From NCBI GenBank assembly GCA_021018995.1, contig CM037590.1, positions 41,418,287 to 41,482,286 of the forward strand: a stretch of DNA of 64,000 nucleotides. Direction: 5' to 3'. The translations under genes were made by a program, and so were the position numbers. Positions 1-13,390 of the stretch are shown one piece after another. Every line of letters starts with the position of its first letter. The stretch's first letter is position 1. The DNA is from Chloranthus sessilifolius (taxonomy: Eukaryota; Streptophyta; Magnoliopsida; Chloranthales; Chloranthaceae). The notes under the pieces are model-generated. The model made no database searches. It saw only the letters and a program-made list of their open reading frames with translations, and was not told where the DNA came from.

Positions 1-611
1 GGCAGTCTGATTTGAAGTTCATGATTAATAGATCTCTAGTACATAAAATTGGAGTAAAACACAATACTTGTCATATGATCTATTGAAGTCAACTGTTAAA
101 TTATATAATGGCCTTTGACTCCATTTAATCAAATGATGAAAATTATATTTTATTATAATCTTTTGCAATTGATATCTTTAAATCATGGCCTTCAAATTAT
201 ACGATTTAGATGGTGTTTTCACATTGTAGAAGTCGCCAAACTTGCAAGTTTTTTTTTTAAATTCAGTACAATCCGGTGCAATCACTTGAAAACCGTATGC
301 AAGTAATGGCTCCCTTAAGCTGACTCACCATCTACACCACAGCCTACACCTTTGTCATCATGGATATCTCAAATTGCACAGCTGAGTGCCACGTGTACCA
401 CGTGTACGGTAAAAGCCGACTGCTGGTGCTTTGGCCTGAACCTACCAACAACTTTTCCTAACTTGGCAAAGAAAGTCAAATTCAATTTTTGCTCGATTTT
501 TTGCGACTATACGAAGGAATCCAGAGGCGCTTTTGCAATCCATTGATTTGATGTTACAATCACCTTCATGAAAATTCAGAAGATGAAAAATGCCCTCATC
601 ATTTATCAAAT
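1..611. other. AT-rich intergenic DNA, no gene recognised
   Basis: I see no coding region, RNA gene or repeat with recognisable ends here. The short open frames have no family resemblance and no plausible gene structure. Confidence 0.5.
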
Positions 612-3470
612 GTGTCACGTCCCATCATTCTTACCCGATCTCAAGGGCCTAGAATTTCGTGTCATGATATCGCACACTGGTTAAGGCGATAAGCAGATAT
701 ACACATAATCTAAAATTTTACTTAGCATAGCATTTAAGATAATATTAAAAATAATTTACTCATAAGTTAACAGCGGGAATAATAAAAGATAATAAAAAGG
801 TAAATCCTAATCATGCATCTAAGATAGGAAATAAAACAAGTTTTACGTAGGATAAATGGTTCTAAACGTGAACTCACAAAAATATCAAAATAATTAGAAT
901 ATGTCTCTCAAAGAGTAAAGTCTAAAGTAAAAGGACTTTTAAGGTTCGTAGAAATCTGTCGGATCTACACTCTCCTCCGGATAATAGCCAACGTCTCCAC
1001 CTACGTAAGCCACCTCCGGAACAGCAGATCTCGCGTCATCATGAACAGGATAAATATAATCTTCACCTAAAACTGTTAGATTTTGAGAGCGGGGTGAGTT
1101 TACTCAGTCGCGTAAACTCAGTGGGTTGCACAATCGATCCACCATAACTTACCTAGGTGATCGTGTGTGCAATCGCTTGAGTTGCAGTGCATTTTTAAAA
1201 TATAACCAACATTTTAAATAAATGAAATAAACTTATTCATAATTCATAGACTATCATAATCAAGACTGAAAAACATACTAATATAGCATGAAGAGTGTAT
1301 GATGCTTCTATTTTCTTATTTGTTTCATCAACTTATCATATGTGACAAATCGTAAGTCTTATTGATTACTTCATACTCCTACACAACGTACTTCACATTT
1401 TATCTTATTTAAACGATCAGTGCCAGAATCGTTGCTCGAGCCTATCACCCGAGGTCCATGTGTAGATAACTACCTAACCTTCATATCATAACATAAACTA
1501 TCATCCAGCCAGATGAGGTTGCCGGCATAGTAACCACGATGTTCCCTTAGTTCGAGAGAAGCCTATGATGTCCTTAAGACCCGTCTTGGCTGCAGATGTT
1601 GGACCATTACGGTGGCTCGTAAGGTATGACACGTGTAGAACTTAATTAATGTTTACCTGGCCTTCACAGTGTAATATATCATAATATTATTCGGTTATGG
1701 GCTCAGGTCTCCGCCCCGATTTCATATTTGCGTGGGCTTAAGTCCCCACTTTCTTAACATACATGTGTCTTAACATATTCTTTTCTCATTTTTTCTTAAA
1801 ACTTAGTTAGAATGGACCACGATGTGATAGACTTCACTAAACCACGCTTTCCAAGGGACGGGTTCCGTAGTAGCTTGGATGTACTTCTTGTGGTATCCCA
1901 TACTACCATACAGGGGTTATATCCGTACATAGATGCCTACATTCCAAGTTTCACGTGACCGTAAAAGAAATCCCACCATGATGAAGGCTTATGTCATGTA
2001 TTATATCTTATTCTTAACTTATATGTGTATGCCCTATTGTGATTTTCTATATGGTGAATGTTATATGATAATGGTAAACATATATAAGAATGAACTGTAA
2101 TATAAACCCTAAGTATTTTATATTTTTAAAGAAAATTAATATGGAACATAACACATAAAGCATTGAAGTAAAAACAGAGAATAAGAAATATTTAACTACA
2201 TTTATTTTATGATAGAGTTGAAAATATACTTCATTAGGGTTAATTATATCCATGAAATTTGGTGATTGACTGGTATAGCGATCCGACATATTTTAAAATT
2301 CTAAAGGAACACATGTGTCCATTCAAAGATTATATGAAACTTAAAATAGGTAATAGAATGATAAGTGTTAAAAAACATTAATATTTGACTCCTTAAACTT
2401 ATAGATTATTATTCGATGAAAGTTATCTAACATATTTTATGTAATTTTAGTGAGTTATAAATCTGGAGACAAGTTGAGCATAAAGTAGCCCAAGAGTTTA
2501 AAAAATAATGTCAAACCCATGCAACCTTGGATCATCTAAAATATATTCCGACTTGTAGCTCGATTTTGACCTTAAAAATATTAAATTCGTGAAATTGCTA
2601 TTTTAGACAAAGTTATAGATCTCGTTGTCTTCTTTCCAATGCCGCAAGAATCACGTGAATTCGATTTCGGAGTAAAAAGTTATGACCAAAATACCGAGGC
2701 TGTATTTGTTGAAGAGTTTGGCCGAATTTTACGAAAATTTGAGAAAAACGATCTTATCGATTTTGAGCCGATTTTTTTATGTTTTTAAGACTCGAAATTT
2801 ATCAAAATTTAGGAAAAATTAGGATTTTTTTTTTAAGAAATAACTGAATAATTTAATATAGATTTAGAGGCACCCACCTGTTAAAGCGTGATTCGAATCC
2901 TACGATGATTTGGATTGATGGAGATCGGATTCGAGAGACGATATGCTCGAGTCTTTTCGTGAGAATTCCTTTTTTACGATAGATCAGTCGCGGCGATGAG
3001 AAACTTTGATGGTGAAAGATTCTCTGATAATATCAAAAAATCGATGGAGATCCGACGAGGAATTGTGAAAGATGGCATTGTCGGAGCTTTTACAGAGAAG
3101 AGAGAATAGAGAGAGACAACTGAGAGAAAGTAAATATATTTCTAGTTCTCTTAGGTTAACTCTAATTAAGACTTTTCGTATAAGATTTAATAAAATAGTA
3201 GTTTTTCCAATAGAATTCATACGTGACTTGAATAGCTTGAGAAGAGATTTTGTTCTAGCGCTTTGTGTAAGCACCAAAGCAAATGGTGATTCTCTCCCAA
3301 AATTATAGGTATGCCCTTTAACCTGCTTCACTCTTCAAACGGGCGTAACTTTTTATATTATTTTCGAAAATCGATAAATTATAGATCATTGGAATCGTAT
3401 CAACGAGTACTTCGTAATGAGTCTAATATTGATATAAAAAATTAGATTATTTCTAAAGGTGGGTGGGTTC
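612..3470. repeat. Long noncoding LTR-like block (possible solo LTR)
   Basis: The block opens with TGTCACGTCCC, a start typical of long plant Ty3/gypsy LTRs, and continues without any conserved coding frame for nearly 3 kb. I could not find a matching CA-ending terminus with a 5-bp target duplication, so the right edge is a guess. It may instead be a patchwork of older repeats. Confidence 0.3.
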
Positions 3471-3950
3471 CGGTGTGGAGCGTTAGTACCATGCACTGTG
3501 TGGTACATCATCTAATACCGTTAAATAAAATCAAAAAAATCAGAGTTGTTATAAAAGGATAGCTTTTTGGCGCACCCACGTGTTCATGAACTTTATTATA
3601 TCATGAAAGCTAAAAACAACCGTTGATATTATAGTCCACATGTCAGATTATTTAAATCTCCTTAAAACACCATTTTTTGATATGTTACATACAATTCACA
3701 TTTTAATTCGTTGATGGTATAAGATCATTTAAATATCATTTTAGTGTTTCAATGACAGTCACGAGAGTCAGGTCTACCTGATATAAATAGAACAACAATG
3801 CAATTATAACTTGAAAATGCTAAATCATGGTGGAAAAGATACTCAATTTCCATGCCCTTATCTATTTTAGGAGTAAATCAATTGACTGCCATACTTGTTG
3901 AAAATAGTTTCTTCGAGATACAAGAAGAGCATATTTGTTATAGAGTTATT

Positions 3951-4110
3951 CTACAATGGGTGTCCACTCATTATGGGTGGACACGGCAGTCCGTCTATGC
4001 GACTATATAATGTGCACAGACTTTTAATGCGTGGAAGTTTGTGAGCGTCATGCAGTCACAGAGACGTGTGGACTGCATGACTGCCTATGGTGGGTGGACA
4101 CTCATTGTAA
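3951..4110. mobile_element. Small inverted-repeat element (MITE)
   Basis: The two ends are inverted copies: CTACAATGGGTGTCCAC at the left matches the reverse complement of GTGGACACTCATTGTA at the right. The inner halves also pair, around a centre rich in GACTGCATGAC-like segments. The dinucleotide TA flanks both termini, which would fit a TA-duplicating (mariner-like) or PIF-like element. The superfamily is uncertain because a longer target duplication is not visible. Confidence 0.6.
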
Positions 4111-4826
4111 ACGAATTTTTTGGTCATATTATTTCCAAATGAAATAGATGGATGCCCCTGTTTAATATCTAAAGTGCGGGGCACTATACATTGTACACAA
4201 GTCTGTTGGGTGCCATGTGACCATGCATAAGGTCATTTAACAATTACTTAAGTAATAGTAAAAATATAAATAACAATAAAAGTGATTTTATATCATTAAT
4301 TTTGGGGTCAAAGGTGAAATGGAGTGCAACGTCCAAATGTACTCTAATGCATCTTCTCTTTTGCCTTAATATATTTGAATTATTTAAGGATATTTAAAAC
4401 CTCGGGGATGATCACCTCACTAGAGTAATTATAGGATAATATTTCTTGACTCGAGTTGTCGGTAGCTACAACAACTACCTTTGACTTCTGAAAGGCAGAT
4501 GAAAAAAATATGTAGCCATATTTCATGACTTGAGTTAGAAAATCATTTTCCTTAAAACTATCATATCTTAGATGCAGCTTAATCATTAGGTGATCTTTTT
4601 TGTAAAATTGTTAAAGTAATATATTAATACAAAAGCTTTCCTCCCTTGGAGGGACCGAGTAATACACTATAAAAGCTCTCCTAATGCTTCGGAGGGTCCA
4701 AGTAATACACTAGGAAGTGCTCAAAGCATTGTTATCGGAAAACTTGAACCTTCTGAAGAAAATTAGGATAGGTACTTGGGCGGCCTAGGAAACTCATATG
4801 AGAAGGGTAAAGCTTACACTAAGATC

Positions 4827-4950
4827 CACTACAAAAAAGAAGACTATTAGCGGCAATAAAAAACTATCACTATTAAAAAAAAATTGTTGCTATTAATCCT
4901 GTCGCTACCAAAAGCTGCCACTACGGCTCTTAACAGCACGTGCCACTAAA
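4827..4950 (+). mobile_element. CACTA (En/Spm-like) element terminus, relic
   Basis: The segment starts CACTACAAAAAA, the terminal motif of plant CACTA transposons. It is followed by short related motifs (TTAGCGGC, TGTCGCTACC, GCTGCCACTAC) that look like subterminal repeats. I found no matching TTTTTTGTAGTG end on the right, so this is one end of a broken element. Confidence 0.55.
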
Positions 4951-5597
4951 ACACCTTATTTTCGTAAAGGAAATCGAAATGTCCAAAAAAAACCTCCCAA
5001 GATATAAAGAAAAGAAAACCCCTTACAATATTGAAGAGCCAGGTTTAGTGTATGCTTCTTTCCCATTAGGTGATCTTGGACTTGGGTGTAACACTTATTT
5101 TTTCTTACGTCTTGGTTAATGATTCTTTTCCATAACAAGGTTTATTATTATTATTATTAAAAGATATAGAATAGTTAGAATATATCGTAATTAATGTATA
5201 CTTCTGTATCTTAATTGATGTGTCCTTAAATTTGTACTCGCAAGTGCACGAATCGTGATGTATTCAATGGGTGCAAAGTACGAGATCGTTCCCACGAGGA
5301 TTGGTTAGAAAATGTAAAAACAGAAATTTCAATTAACTAAAAAAATTTTCACAGATCTTTTACAGTAACTAACAACCTAGAATTCTGGTAACTTTTGATA
5401 AAACAGATAAATACTAATGAAATCTAAGAGATTTAAACAATTAATGAAAGATAAGGATTGGGATGCTAAATCTTCTCATCGTAGGTTTATCATTTACAAA
5501 ATATTAATCTGTGGATTGAGATGTGAGATCTTTAACAGATATCTCAAAAGAAGAACTGCCCTATACACACGTGAGTTCTAAAATATAGATATGAGAT

Positions 5598-5870
5598 TAC
5601 GGAGATGTATGATTAACATCCCATGAGTGTATGATTAACACTCACACCTCGGACAATATTTAGAGCCCAATCTCTAGGGTAATTTTCAAAGTACGATCTA
5701 AGATCAAGGAGATGTATGATTAACACCCCATGGGTGTATGATTAACACCCACACCTCAGATCGTGATTGGAACTCACCACTGGGATAAAATCATACTATC
5801 AATCCGAGATCAAGGAGATGTATGATTAACACCCCATGAGTGTATGATTAACACTCACACCTCAGATGAT
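5598..5870. repeat. Tandem repeat, about 110-bp period, three copies
   Basis: The motif GGAGATGTATGATTAACA, followed about 20 bp later by a second TGTATGATTAACA and CACACCTC, appears at about 5,600, 5,709 and 5,815. Each copy is therefore itself a short internal duplication. The repeats are slightly diverged and noncoding. Confidence 0.75.
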
Positions 5871-6576
5871 GGTAAAACTTCACCCCGAGATGGGTGGTAA
5901 TTATGATAAAATCATTATTGCAGATCTGAAATCATAGGGCATGATTAGCTCCTAGATCTCAGACTGAAATAATGATTTCATCATTTTCAATGAATATTAG
6001 GGTCTTAAAAAGTACCTGACATTTCAATCGCACATATTTATATTAATATAAATGAATACCTCGGATGGGGTTCATTAGATCCCCATCCTTAATGAAACTA
6101 GCCACACATAACTGAAATAAGTAATAAAATAAATGCAGAAGTTGAAAATGCTATTAAAATATCGAAAAAGAATTATCCACAAAAATTCACGAAAGCTTTA
6201 ATCCAAAGTACGTACACCTCATTCTTGAAAGTGGATAAACGCAAGACTAAGACTTATCTTCTTTCTCAAAATGAATATTAAAAAGGTATTTCAAGAAAAT
6301 GGGACTCAATGCCCTTACACGTTGAAAAGCAGAGAAACTAAAAATAAAAGAATGCAGAAAAATGAAAACTCTCAAAAACAGAAGTCCCTCCTCAAAAAAA
6401 GAATGCAGAAAAAATAAGAATAAATCTTCGAAGGACTCCCCGAATGAATATATCTCCAAGAATATCTTTTTTCTTAATTGCCAAAACAGAAGCCGCTTTT
6501 TCCTCCAAGATTTTATTAGTAAAAATGCAAGAGATTCTCGCGGCCAAATAAAATTCCGAACTCAAATTCAAATTTG

Positions 6577-6692
6577 GTCGATCGATCGACTAAAGAGGGT
6601 CGATCGATCGACCATATCAGATTTTGTTTTTAAATTTCAAATCTTCCGGATTAGGTCGATCGATCGACCAAAAAGGGTCGATCAATCGACCT
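6577..6692. repeat. Four palindromic GGTCGATCGATCGAC-like repeats
   Basis: Near-identical palindromes built on TCGATCGATCGA occur at about 6,578, 6,599, 6,654 and 6,677 (the last reads TCGATCAATCGA). They are arranged in two pairs, each joined by a short AAGAGGG or AAAAGGG spacer. They lie inside a noncoding LTR-like block, so they may be LTR regulatory repeats. That role is inference. Confidence 0.75.
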
Positions 6693-7690
6693 CCCAGATT
6701 TTCGTGAACTCCCGCTACACTTTGCATTCAGATACTGCCTTGGTATTTCGGTCATAACTTTCTATCCCGGAGTCAGATTGAGGCGATTCTTGCGGCGTTG
6801 GAAAGCTAACACGAGTTCTACAACTTTTGTGTTTTGACAATTTTCTGAATCTAACGTCTTAAAGGTTCAAATTGAGCTCTAAGTCGGGATAAGTTCCGAA
6901 TGATCCAAGGTAGCACGAATTTGACGTTGTATTATGAACTTTTTGGTTATTTCATGCTCAACACATCTCCAGGCCTGTAAATCACTAAAACTATATAAAA
7001 CATGTTAAATGACTTTCATCGGATAGCTAAATATAGGTCTTTAGGGGTAAAATATCATCATATTTCACTGCACATAATTAATTATTATTTATTTGTAATT
7101 AGTAGGAGATATATTATAATTATATCTTCAAAATAATTAGTTACTTTAATAAATTCAAAGGGTTATGGTCTTGTTATTTGGACAAAAAAAGTCAACATTT
7201 AACTTCTTTTCCATGTAGACTAACCAAACATAAGAAACAAGTTTTCCAATAAAAATACAACCACTGGAACTCTAAGAATTTCATTTCCATCTAAAATCAT
7301 TTCTTAGAAAATCAATTAAGAAATTAATTTTACTTCCCTCTCTGTTATTAAATAGAGCTTAGGGTTGTCAAATTGACCTAATACTTGACATGTGAATCAG
7401 GTAGGGCTCATAAACTTCACTCGGTGGGTTGGATCAGGTTGGGACGTTGACTCAAAGGTCATGCCGAGTTGTGTCGGGCAAGAATCAGGTCGAGTTGGAT
7501 TAACCCAATCGACCACAAAAAAGTTGCTTTCTAATAAAAATGTTGGTAATAATTAACAAATTTATTGTTTCCCATTCTTTGTCTCAAGTGTGTAGGTATT
7601 TTATAAATTATCACAAACTGAAGTTATTAACTTGTGTTGCCTAAGATTTGCAGTCCAACATTACAAAAACATCCAAAGGATAGATTAAGG

Positions 7691-7862
7691 CATGGATCGA
7701 AATTTCGGCCAAAATCTTAAAATTTTGGCCGAAATGCATTGGTTTCGGGCATGTCCGAAATGAAACCAAAAATTTCGGCCAAATTTATATGGGGGTCAAA
7801 ATTTCGGGTTTTGGATTCGGTCATGCCCGAAATCAAAATCCAACCCGATATTTTGATGCTTG
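7691..7862. mobile_element. hAT-like MITE, CATGGATC family
   Basis: The left end CATGGATCGAAATTTCGG is matched in inverted form by CCGATATTTTGATGCTTG at the right. The interior is a chain of inverted GGCCGAAAT and ATTTCGGCC motifs. The 8-bp flanks match at only five positions, so this copy is old. It belongs with better preserved members at 30,357, 44,216 and 58,262. Confidence 0.65.
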
Positions 7863-8444
7863 ATTTTAGGGCATGAGGAATACTGGAACCCAAATCAAGG
7901 CATAAAAAGCCTTAAGGCTGCGTTTAGGAACGTGGATTTGGATTTGTGAATTTGGATCTCCTAAATCCAAATCTACCAATTGGCTCCACATTTTTGTGTT
8001 TGGATTTGGATTTGGTAAATTTACCAGAATTTAGAAATCCATGTCTGTATTGTAAAAAGGTGGATTTGTACATAACACTTCCTATGCGTTATTTGAAAAT
8101 TCAAATTTTACACCAACATATAATTGACTATGTTTAGTGAATAAAAAGTTGTTACTCAGTGCTATTATAGGTACGGTTCAACTTAATACTCGACTTGCCT
8201 GAGCAGAGTATTTTTAAGCTTGATCGATCTTGTTGAGTGATAAATGGACTGGATTGAACCAGTACCAAACCCGACCCAACTCGAACTGACAAAACTCAAG
8301 CTTAAGTAGTTACTGCAACGGTTAGAAAACTAGCCGTTGCAGTCGCAGTTGGGTTGCAACAGCTAGTTTTTTGCCATTGCAACCCACCTTTGTATAGTGC
8401 ACCATGGGTGCAACTAAGAATTTTTGGTTGCACCCATTTTCGAT

Positions 8445-8960
8445 TCCCCCCCCCGGAACCCAAACCAAACCTAACAACGAAAAATTCGGTTTTGATTTGG
8501 GAATGGTTAATGTGTTGGAGGAATTCGGTGTACCTAAACCGGATTTTTCAGTGTTCGGTTCGGTTTGGGTTTGGAAAAACAAAAATTATTGTTTGCACTA
8601 ATTTTTGATTTTTTTTTTTCCTAAACCCAAACCGAACTGAACACCAAAAAAATTTCGGTTTCGGTTCAAGAACGGTTTATGTGTTGGAGGAATTCAGTGT
8701 ACCGAAACCGAAGTTTTCGGTGTTAGGTTCGATTTGCTTCGGTTTGGGTTCATAAAAAAAAAATGTTGGTTGCACCCATTTTTGACTTTTTTTTTCCCCT
8801 AAACCCAAACCGAACTGAACTGAACCGAATCAAACACCAGAAAATTTAATTTTGGTTCGGGAACGGTTTATGTGTTGGAGGAATTCGGTGTACTGAAATC
8901 GAAATATTTCGGTTCGATTTTGATGTGGTGTACCGATCTGAAAACCGAAAAAATTAGATT
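8445..8960. repeat. Tandem repeat, three units of about 170-180 bp
   Basis: Three successive units each carry an AAACCCAAACC-type start, a central GTTGGAGGAATTC motif with GTGTAC just after it, and GGTTCGGTTTGGGTT-like text. Starts are near 8,456, 8,621 and 8,798. The surrounding 8,290-8,990 interval is rich in inverted GGTTGCACCC and GGTGCAAC motifs, so the array may be the core of a fold-back element. The long frames in this stretch come from the repeat and do not look like genes. Confidence 0.65.
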
Positions 8961-9939
8961 TGGTTCGGTTCGGTACACCGAACTTGCATCCTTACTTACA
9001 TAGAATATATAAAGGAAACCAAATGAAGTATCTATAAATCATTGGGCCAAATCTTAAAGCAATGCTTAAGTATCCAAACGAGAGATTTCTAAATCTAAAT
9101 ATTTTAACTTTTAAATTTGAAATGCTTGAATTTGAAATTCCCAAATTCAAATTCAAGTTTCCAAACACAAAAACTGGCTGAGGGGTCATTATCGATAAAA
9201 TCTATCTATTTATCTCAAACTAAATAATCTAAATTACTACTGAGAAAATTTCGAAATAGAGTCAATCAACATCATATGATTTGAAATAAAGATCGAAAAA
9301 AATTGATTCACATGAATAATATTAAGAAAATAAGAGGATTTTGAACAGAGTTAGGCCCGTTCAGGTCAAATTTAGGGTTGTGGGTCAGGTTTGGGTGCAC
9401 CATAGGTCGGTTTGGTATATAACCCATTGGTAAACATAAATTTTGGCCCTACCGGACTCCATCCATTGGGTTATAGGCCCACCAAACCCTGCTTCTTTCA
9501 TCCATTTCAAAGTGCTTATCTTTCCCTCAATTTATAAAGAAGGAAATCTAAACATTATTATGATTATCAAACAAAAATTACAAAGAAGTCTAACCGCCTA
9601 GCTAAACTTTCTTTGGAACCAATGATGCTTTTAGTGTTTTTTATGCATAGAAAAAGGCACCACTTTTATTTCTCACGCATATGAGGAACCAAGAGATTAT
9701 TCCAACACCCTTGGAACCATCACTAGGTAATGTGGCATCTAGGTAATCGTATAGTCATTTATAAAATAAAAGAGTTCGAAAAGCTGACTACTTTCCAAGA
9801 CACCAATAATAAGTCATAACCAACCTCTCAGTTTAAGTTGACCCCAAAATCTACTGGGCTTGGTTGGTTATGGGTCGACATAAGAGTGGAACCCCAATAT
9901 TCACATAAGAGTGGAACCCCAATATTGGATGCTTAACGT

Positions 9940-10282
9940 TAGGGCTGTCAACGGATCGGGCCGGGTTTTTCACCCGGCCCTTTTTGTTTAAAGCCCAGGT
10001 CAAGCTCAGCCCGTTTTAAGAATTTTTCAGCCTGATCCCAGCCCAATTAGCCATCCAGGTCGATTCGGGCCAGGTTTCTCAACTTTTTAAAAAAAAAAAT
10101 TAAGTTTTTTTTTTTGTGGATCTCAACTAATCGGGCCGGGCCTTATACATTGAAGCCCGTACCAAGGCCTGTTTCTTATCCAATCCGGGCCGAGCCGGAC
10201 CCGTTTAATAAATTATTGAAAATGTGAGCCCAAACCCAAACCATCTGGGCCCGGGCTAAAGCCCGACCCGTTGACAAACCTA
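9940..10282. mobile_element. hAT-like MITE, TAGGGCTGTCAACGG family
   Basis: The ends TAGGGCTGTCAACGGATC and GACCCGTTGACAAACCTA form a clear terminal inverted repeat. The flanks are CTTAACGT on the left and CTTAATGT on the right, an 8-bp target duplication with one mismatch, which is the hAT signature. The 343-bp interior is rich in GGGCCGGG and CCCGGCCC. A second, older member is at 62,702-63,004. Confidence 0.8.
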
Positions 10283-10302
10283 CTTAATGTGCTGATCACC
10301 TA

Positions 10303-10774
10303 TAGGGCCGGCCCTGAGATTTTAGGGGCCCAAGGCGAGCTCCTAAAATGGGGGCCCTCTTATATATTAATTTTTTAAAAACTTTGTCACAATTTTTTTT
10401 TTTGACAAATAAAATAATATTCAATACTTTTAGATTACAAATATCTTAATTTTTCATTCTATTGTTTATAATTTGAAAATGTAACTAAAAAATTAACGAG
10501 GGTATATATTAAAGAAAATGTAACACCAAATCAAGAAAAAAAATTGGAAGAACGTACCCGGCGGCTCGAGCAACCTAGCCATTAACATTATAACAATTTT
10601 AATTATTTTAACTGTCATTTTTTAGCATTTTAACAATCTCAAAAGTTCTAAAAATAAGTTCATTGGATAAGTCTCATCGAATAGATCAAAATTGATAGGT
10701 CATTTGCAAAAAATGGAACTCTAGCGAGCTTGAAATCGCTATCTTAAGTTATGATCATTTAATAATAAAAATGA

Positions 10775-10842
<68 letters not shown>

Positions 10843-11817
10843 GAGCCGGTTCTGTCATCCATGGAGGACGCTTTAAGATCTCGCGGAGATCAATGTGGCT
10901 TCCAATACACTATTTTGGATGCGATGGGGAGCATAAGGGAACGATTTAAATCAAATAATTGAATCCTTCTAATCATATGACGAAGATCGTTTTCCACCCA
11001 TATCTTTCGCTCAATAGATTTTGAGATCATGGTGCACCTATCAAACTATCGGTTTGTAATTCAACCTGTCATAGATCCCAAAAAATGGGCATAAAATCAC
11101 ATTTGAGCGTGAAATTGGCCATATGATTAAAGGGCATTTTTTGGAGATTTGTGACACATGAAATAAAAAATTGACCATTTGATAGGTAGGCCACGATCTG
11201 AAGATCTATTTTGTGAGAGATAGGTATAAAAAATCATTTCAATTATCTTATTCAAAGGAATCAATGGTTTTCGAAAGGTCTGCGAGGTGAGCACTTTCAG
11301 AGAACGCGTAAGCGCATTTAGAGGTTCCCTATATATAAAGGATTTGATCAAACAAATCTGGTTCAATCAAAATTGGGTCAAAGAATCTACTGAGTCAATA
11401 CATATGGTCGACCTGCCCCAATGAGGCTAGTGACCCGACCAATGACTTGCACCGACGCGGTTGAGACCCGATCCATGGCTCATTAAAAAAAATGTAAATA
11501 TGAGACTTGAGAAGAGTTGAACTCACAACCCACTCAAACATAATTAGATGAATATAATGTTATTGTACATTACAAACTATAAATTACGTATAAAAAAAAA
11601 AAAAACTATAAATTATATTAAGCATATGTACCTACTGGCCCAGGAGCCCTAGTCACAGAAATAAATTTCAAAAATAAATACAATTATATAAAAATATATA
11701 AATATGTAACTAACTATCGATGTGGGTGTATGTCCAACAAGGCAACCCACCCCCATCAACTTCTTCTCAAATCTCACGTTTAGATAGAGTCAAGAGAGGT
11801 GGAGTTGTAGAGAGATC

Positions 11818-11856
<39 letters not shown>

Positions 11857-11984
11857 AGATAACCAAATTGGGGGACCCTATAGCAATATGTTACAATTTT
11901 AATGGGCAAATAGCATTTGGGGGCCCCTAAAAATCGGGGGCCCAAGGTTCTTGCCTTCCTGGCCTTGGTCTAGGGCCGGCGCTG
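10303..11984. mobile_element. Non-autonomous hAT-like element, 1.7 kb
   Basis: The left end TAGGGCCGGCCCTGAG pairs with GGGCCGGCGCTG at the right. The flanks ATCACCTA and ATCACCTG give an 8-bp target duplication with one mismatch. The arms just inside (GGGGCCCAAGGCGAGC and GGGGGCCCAAGGTTCTTG) are related in sequence. No transposase frame is visible. The centre holds an (AT)n tract at 10,779-10,840 and a (GA)n tract near 11,820-11,852, which suggests a second insertion inside it. Confidence 0.75.
10779..10840. repeat. (AT)n microsatellite
   Basis: About 60 bp of alternating AT. It is followed directly by GGGAGCCGGTTCTGTCATCC, a start that resembles the text after other (TA)n tracts in this window at 18,802 and 19,498. 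Confidence 0.9.
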
Positions 11985-12021
11985 ATCACCTGTGATGCAC
12001 ATTCATATTTACTATTATAAT

Positions 12022-12319
12022 CAAGGTATGGCGATATGTATCAGTTTTTCGGCAAACTGATACATATCGGCACCAATACGTATTAGTATCCAACTCGGGT
12101 ATCGGTATCGGCCAATACGGGCCCGTATCGGCCGATATGAATCAGGTATCGGCCAATATCTATATATATTTTATTTTTTTAAAATAGGCCGATACGGATC
12201 AGGTATCAGCCAATACCTATATATTTTTTATTTTTTTAAAATAGGCCGATACGTATCAGTATCGACCGGATTCGTATCAATCCTCCAAGGACCGACCCGA
12301 TACCGATTTTGTTACCTTG
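12022..12319. mobile_element. hAT-like MITE, CAAGGTAT family
   Basis: The left end CAAGGTATGG pairs with TTACCTTG at the right. Flanks ATTATAAT and ATTATAGC match at six of eight positions, as expected for an old hAT target duplication. The interior is packed with GGCCGATA and TATCGGCC inverted motifs and contains a duplicated segment of about 60 bp. It is related to the 52,863-53,074 element. Confidence 0.7.
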
Positions 12320-12327
12320 ATTATAGC

Positions 12328-13354
12328 TTTCACCCCTCTCTATGTTAAGTCAGCGTTTTGAGAATTCTAATAAAATCATTAATGGATGCCATTATCTGAA
12401 GAACGAGTCTACAGTTGCAAATAATGGTTTCCATTATTTGAGGTAAATGTGAGGCTTAAGTTTAGTACCATTTATGTGTTGAATTGGGACTATACATCTA
12501 AGTTGATGAACTACGTATGGCCCAAGTTTAATGACCCATGCACCACACAGCTGGTGCACAAACTTTGCACATTACTTAACTTATAATCCAAATTGTTTCA
12601 AGCCTTGTGGGTTTAAATAGCCCAATTTCACTTGAAAATGGAACATCCTAAGTCACCAAATCCGTATAAGAGACACTGGTAGAATGCAAGTGTACTCTTG
12701 CATTCTATGCAAGTTAGCAAGAGAAAAGCTGAGAAATTCTAAGAAAGTAAGAAAGATCTTTGGAATTTTGTGAAACATTTCTGAGGTCGATTATTATAGC
12801 GCATTACTGTCTTTTTAAATTTAAATCTTTGCATCTCTGCGTCTCACGACTCTCACCCAATTTTATTTTAGTCGAGTTGCATGTAAGCCTAGAATTGAGG
12901 GACATATTTAGGATTAAGAGTAGTATGGTTGAACACTAATAAATGCACTTGTTTTGCCGCTCGCAACATACCTTTATCACTCCAAGTCATCTAAGTAATA
13001 AAGTATTATGTGAACCATGATTAGCCTAAAATTAATGCCATCCAAGGATTTCAATCATTCAATGTGGACTCTAATATAGGTTGTTTTCATATCTAAATAT
13101 AGGGTCTATATTGAAGTGTTTGGATTGGATGATATTGAACCATTAGTGAGTATAATTTTTTGGGCTACGTGAAATTCACATGATGCCTACTCATATGAAT
13201 GAATCATGGATGTAGGGAAAACGTGGTATGGTAAAATGTTTTACCATAAATTCAGTTGTTTGAGTTTTTTTTAAGAGCGGTAAATAGACTACCCCTCTTT
13301 ACCAAATAGGTTACGACCCCCTCCCCCCTCGAGAATAGGCAAGAAATGAAGTCG

Positions 13355-13390
<36 letters not shown>

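Larger units (their letters stand above)
5215..7080. repeat. Noncoding LTR-like block with internal tandem repeats
   Basis: The text near 5,235-5,310 (GTACTCGCAAGTGCACGAAT, then GAGATCGTTCCCACGAGG) resembles the start of a common class of long plant Ty3/gypsy LTRs. No coding frame is conserved across the block. It holds the tandem repeat at 5,598-5,870 and the GATC-rich repeats at 6,577-6,692. Both edges are approximate and I could not confirm a target duplication. Confidence 0.4.

Noticed and set aside
2890..2900. GATTCGAATCC resembles a tRNA B box
   Set aside because: No A box at the right distance and no cloverleaf-forming arms around it.
6247..6757. Opposing open frames
   Set aside because: They overlap the GATC palindromes in an LTR-like block; no conserved protein features.
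8354..8608. Overlapping open frames on both strands
   Set aside because: They lie in a three-unit tandem repeat with inverted motifs; no family resemblance.
10771..10962. Open frame with a long Tyr-Ile run
   Set aside because: It is a translation of the (AT)n tract, as are the similar frames at 19,368, 30,433 and 48,218.
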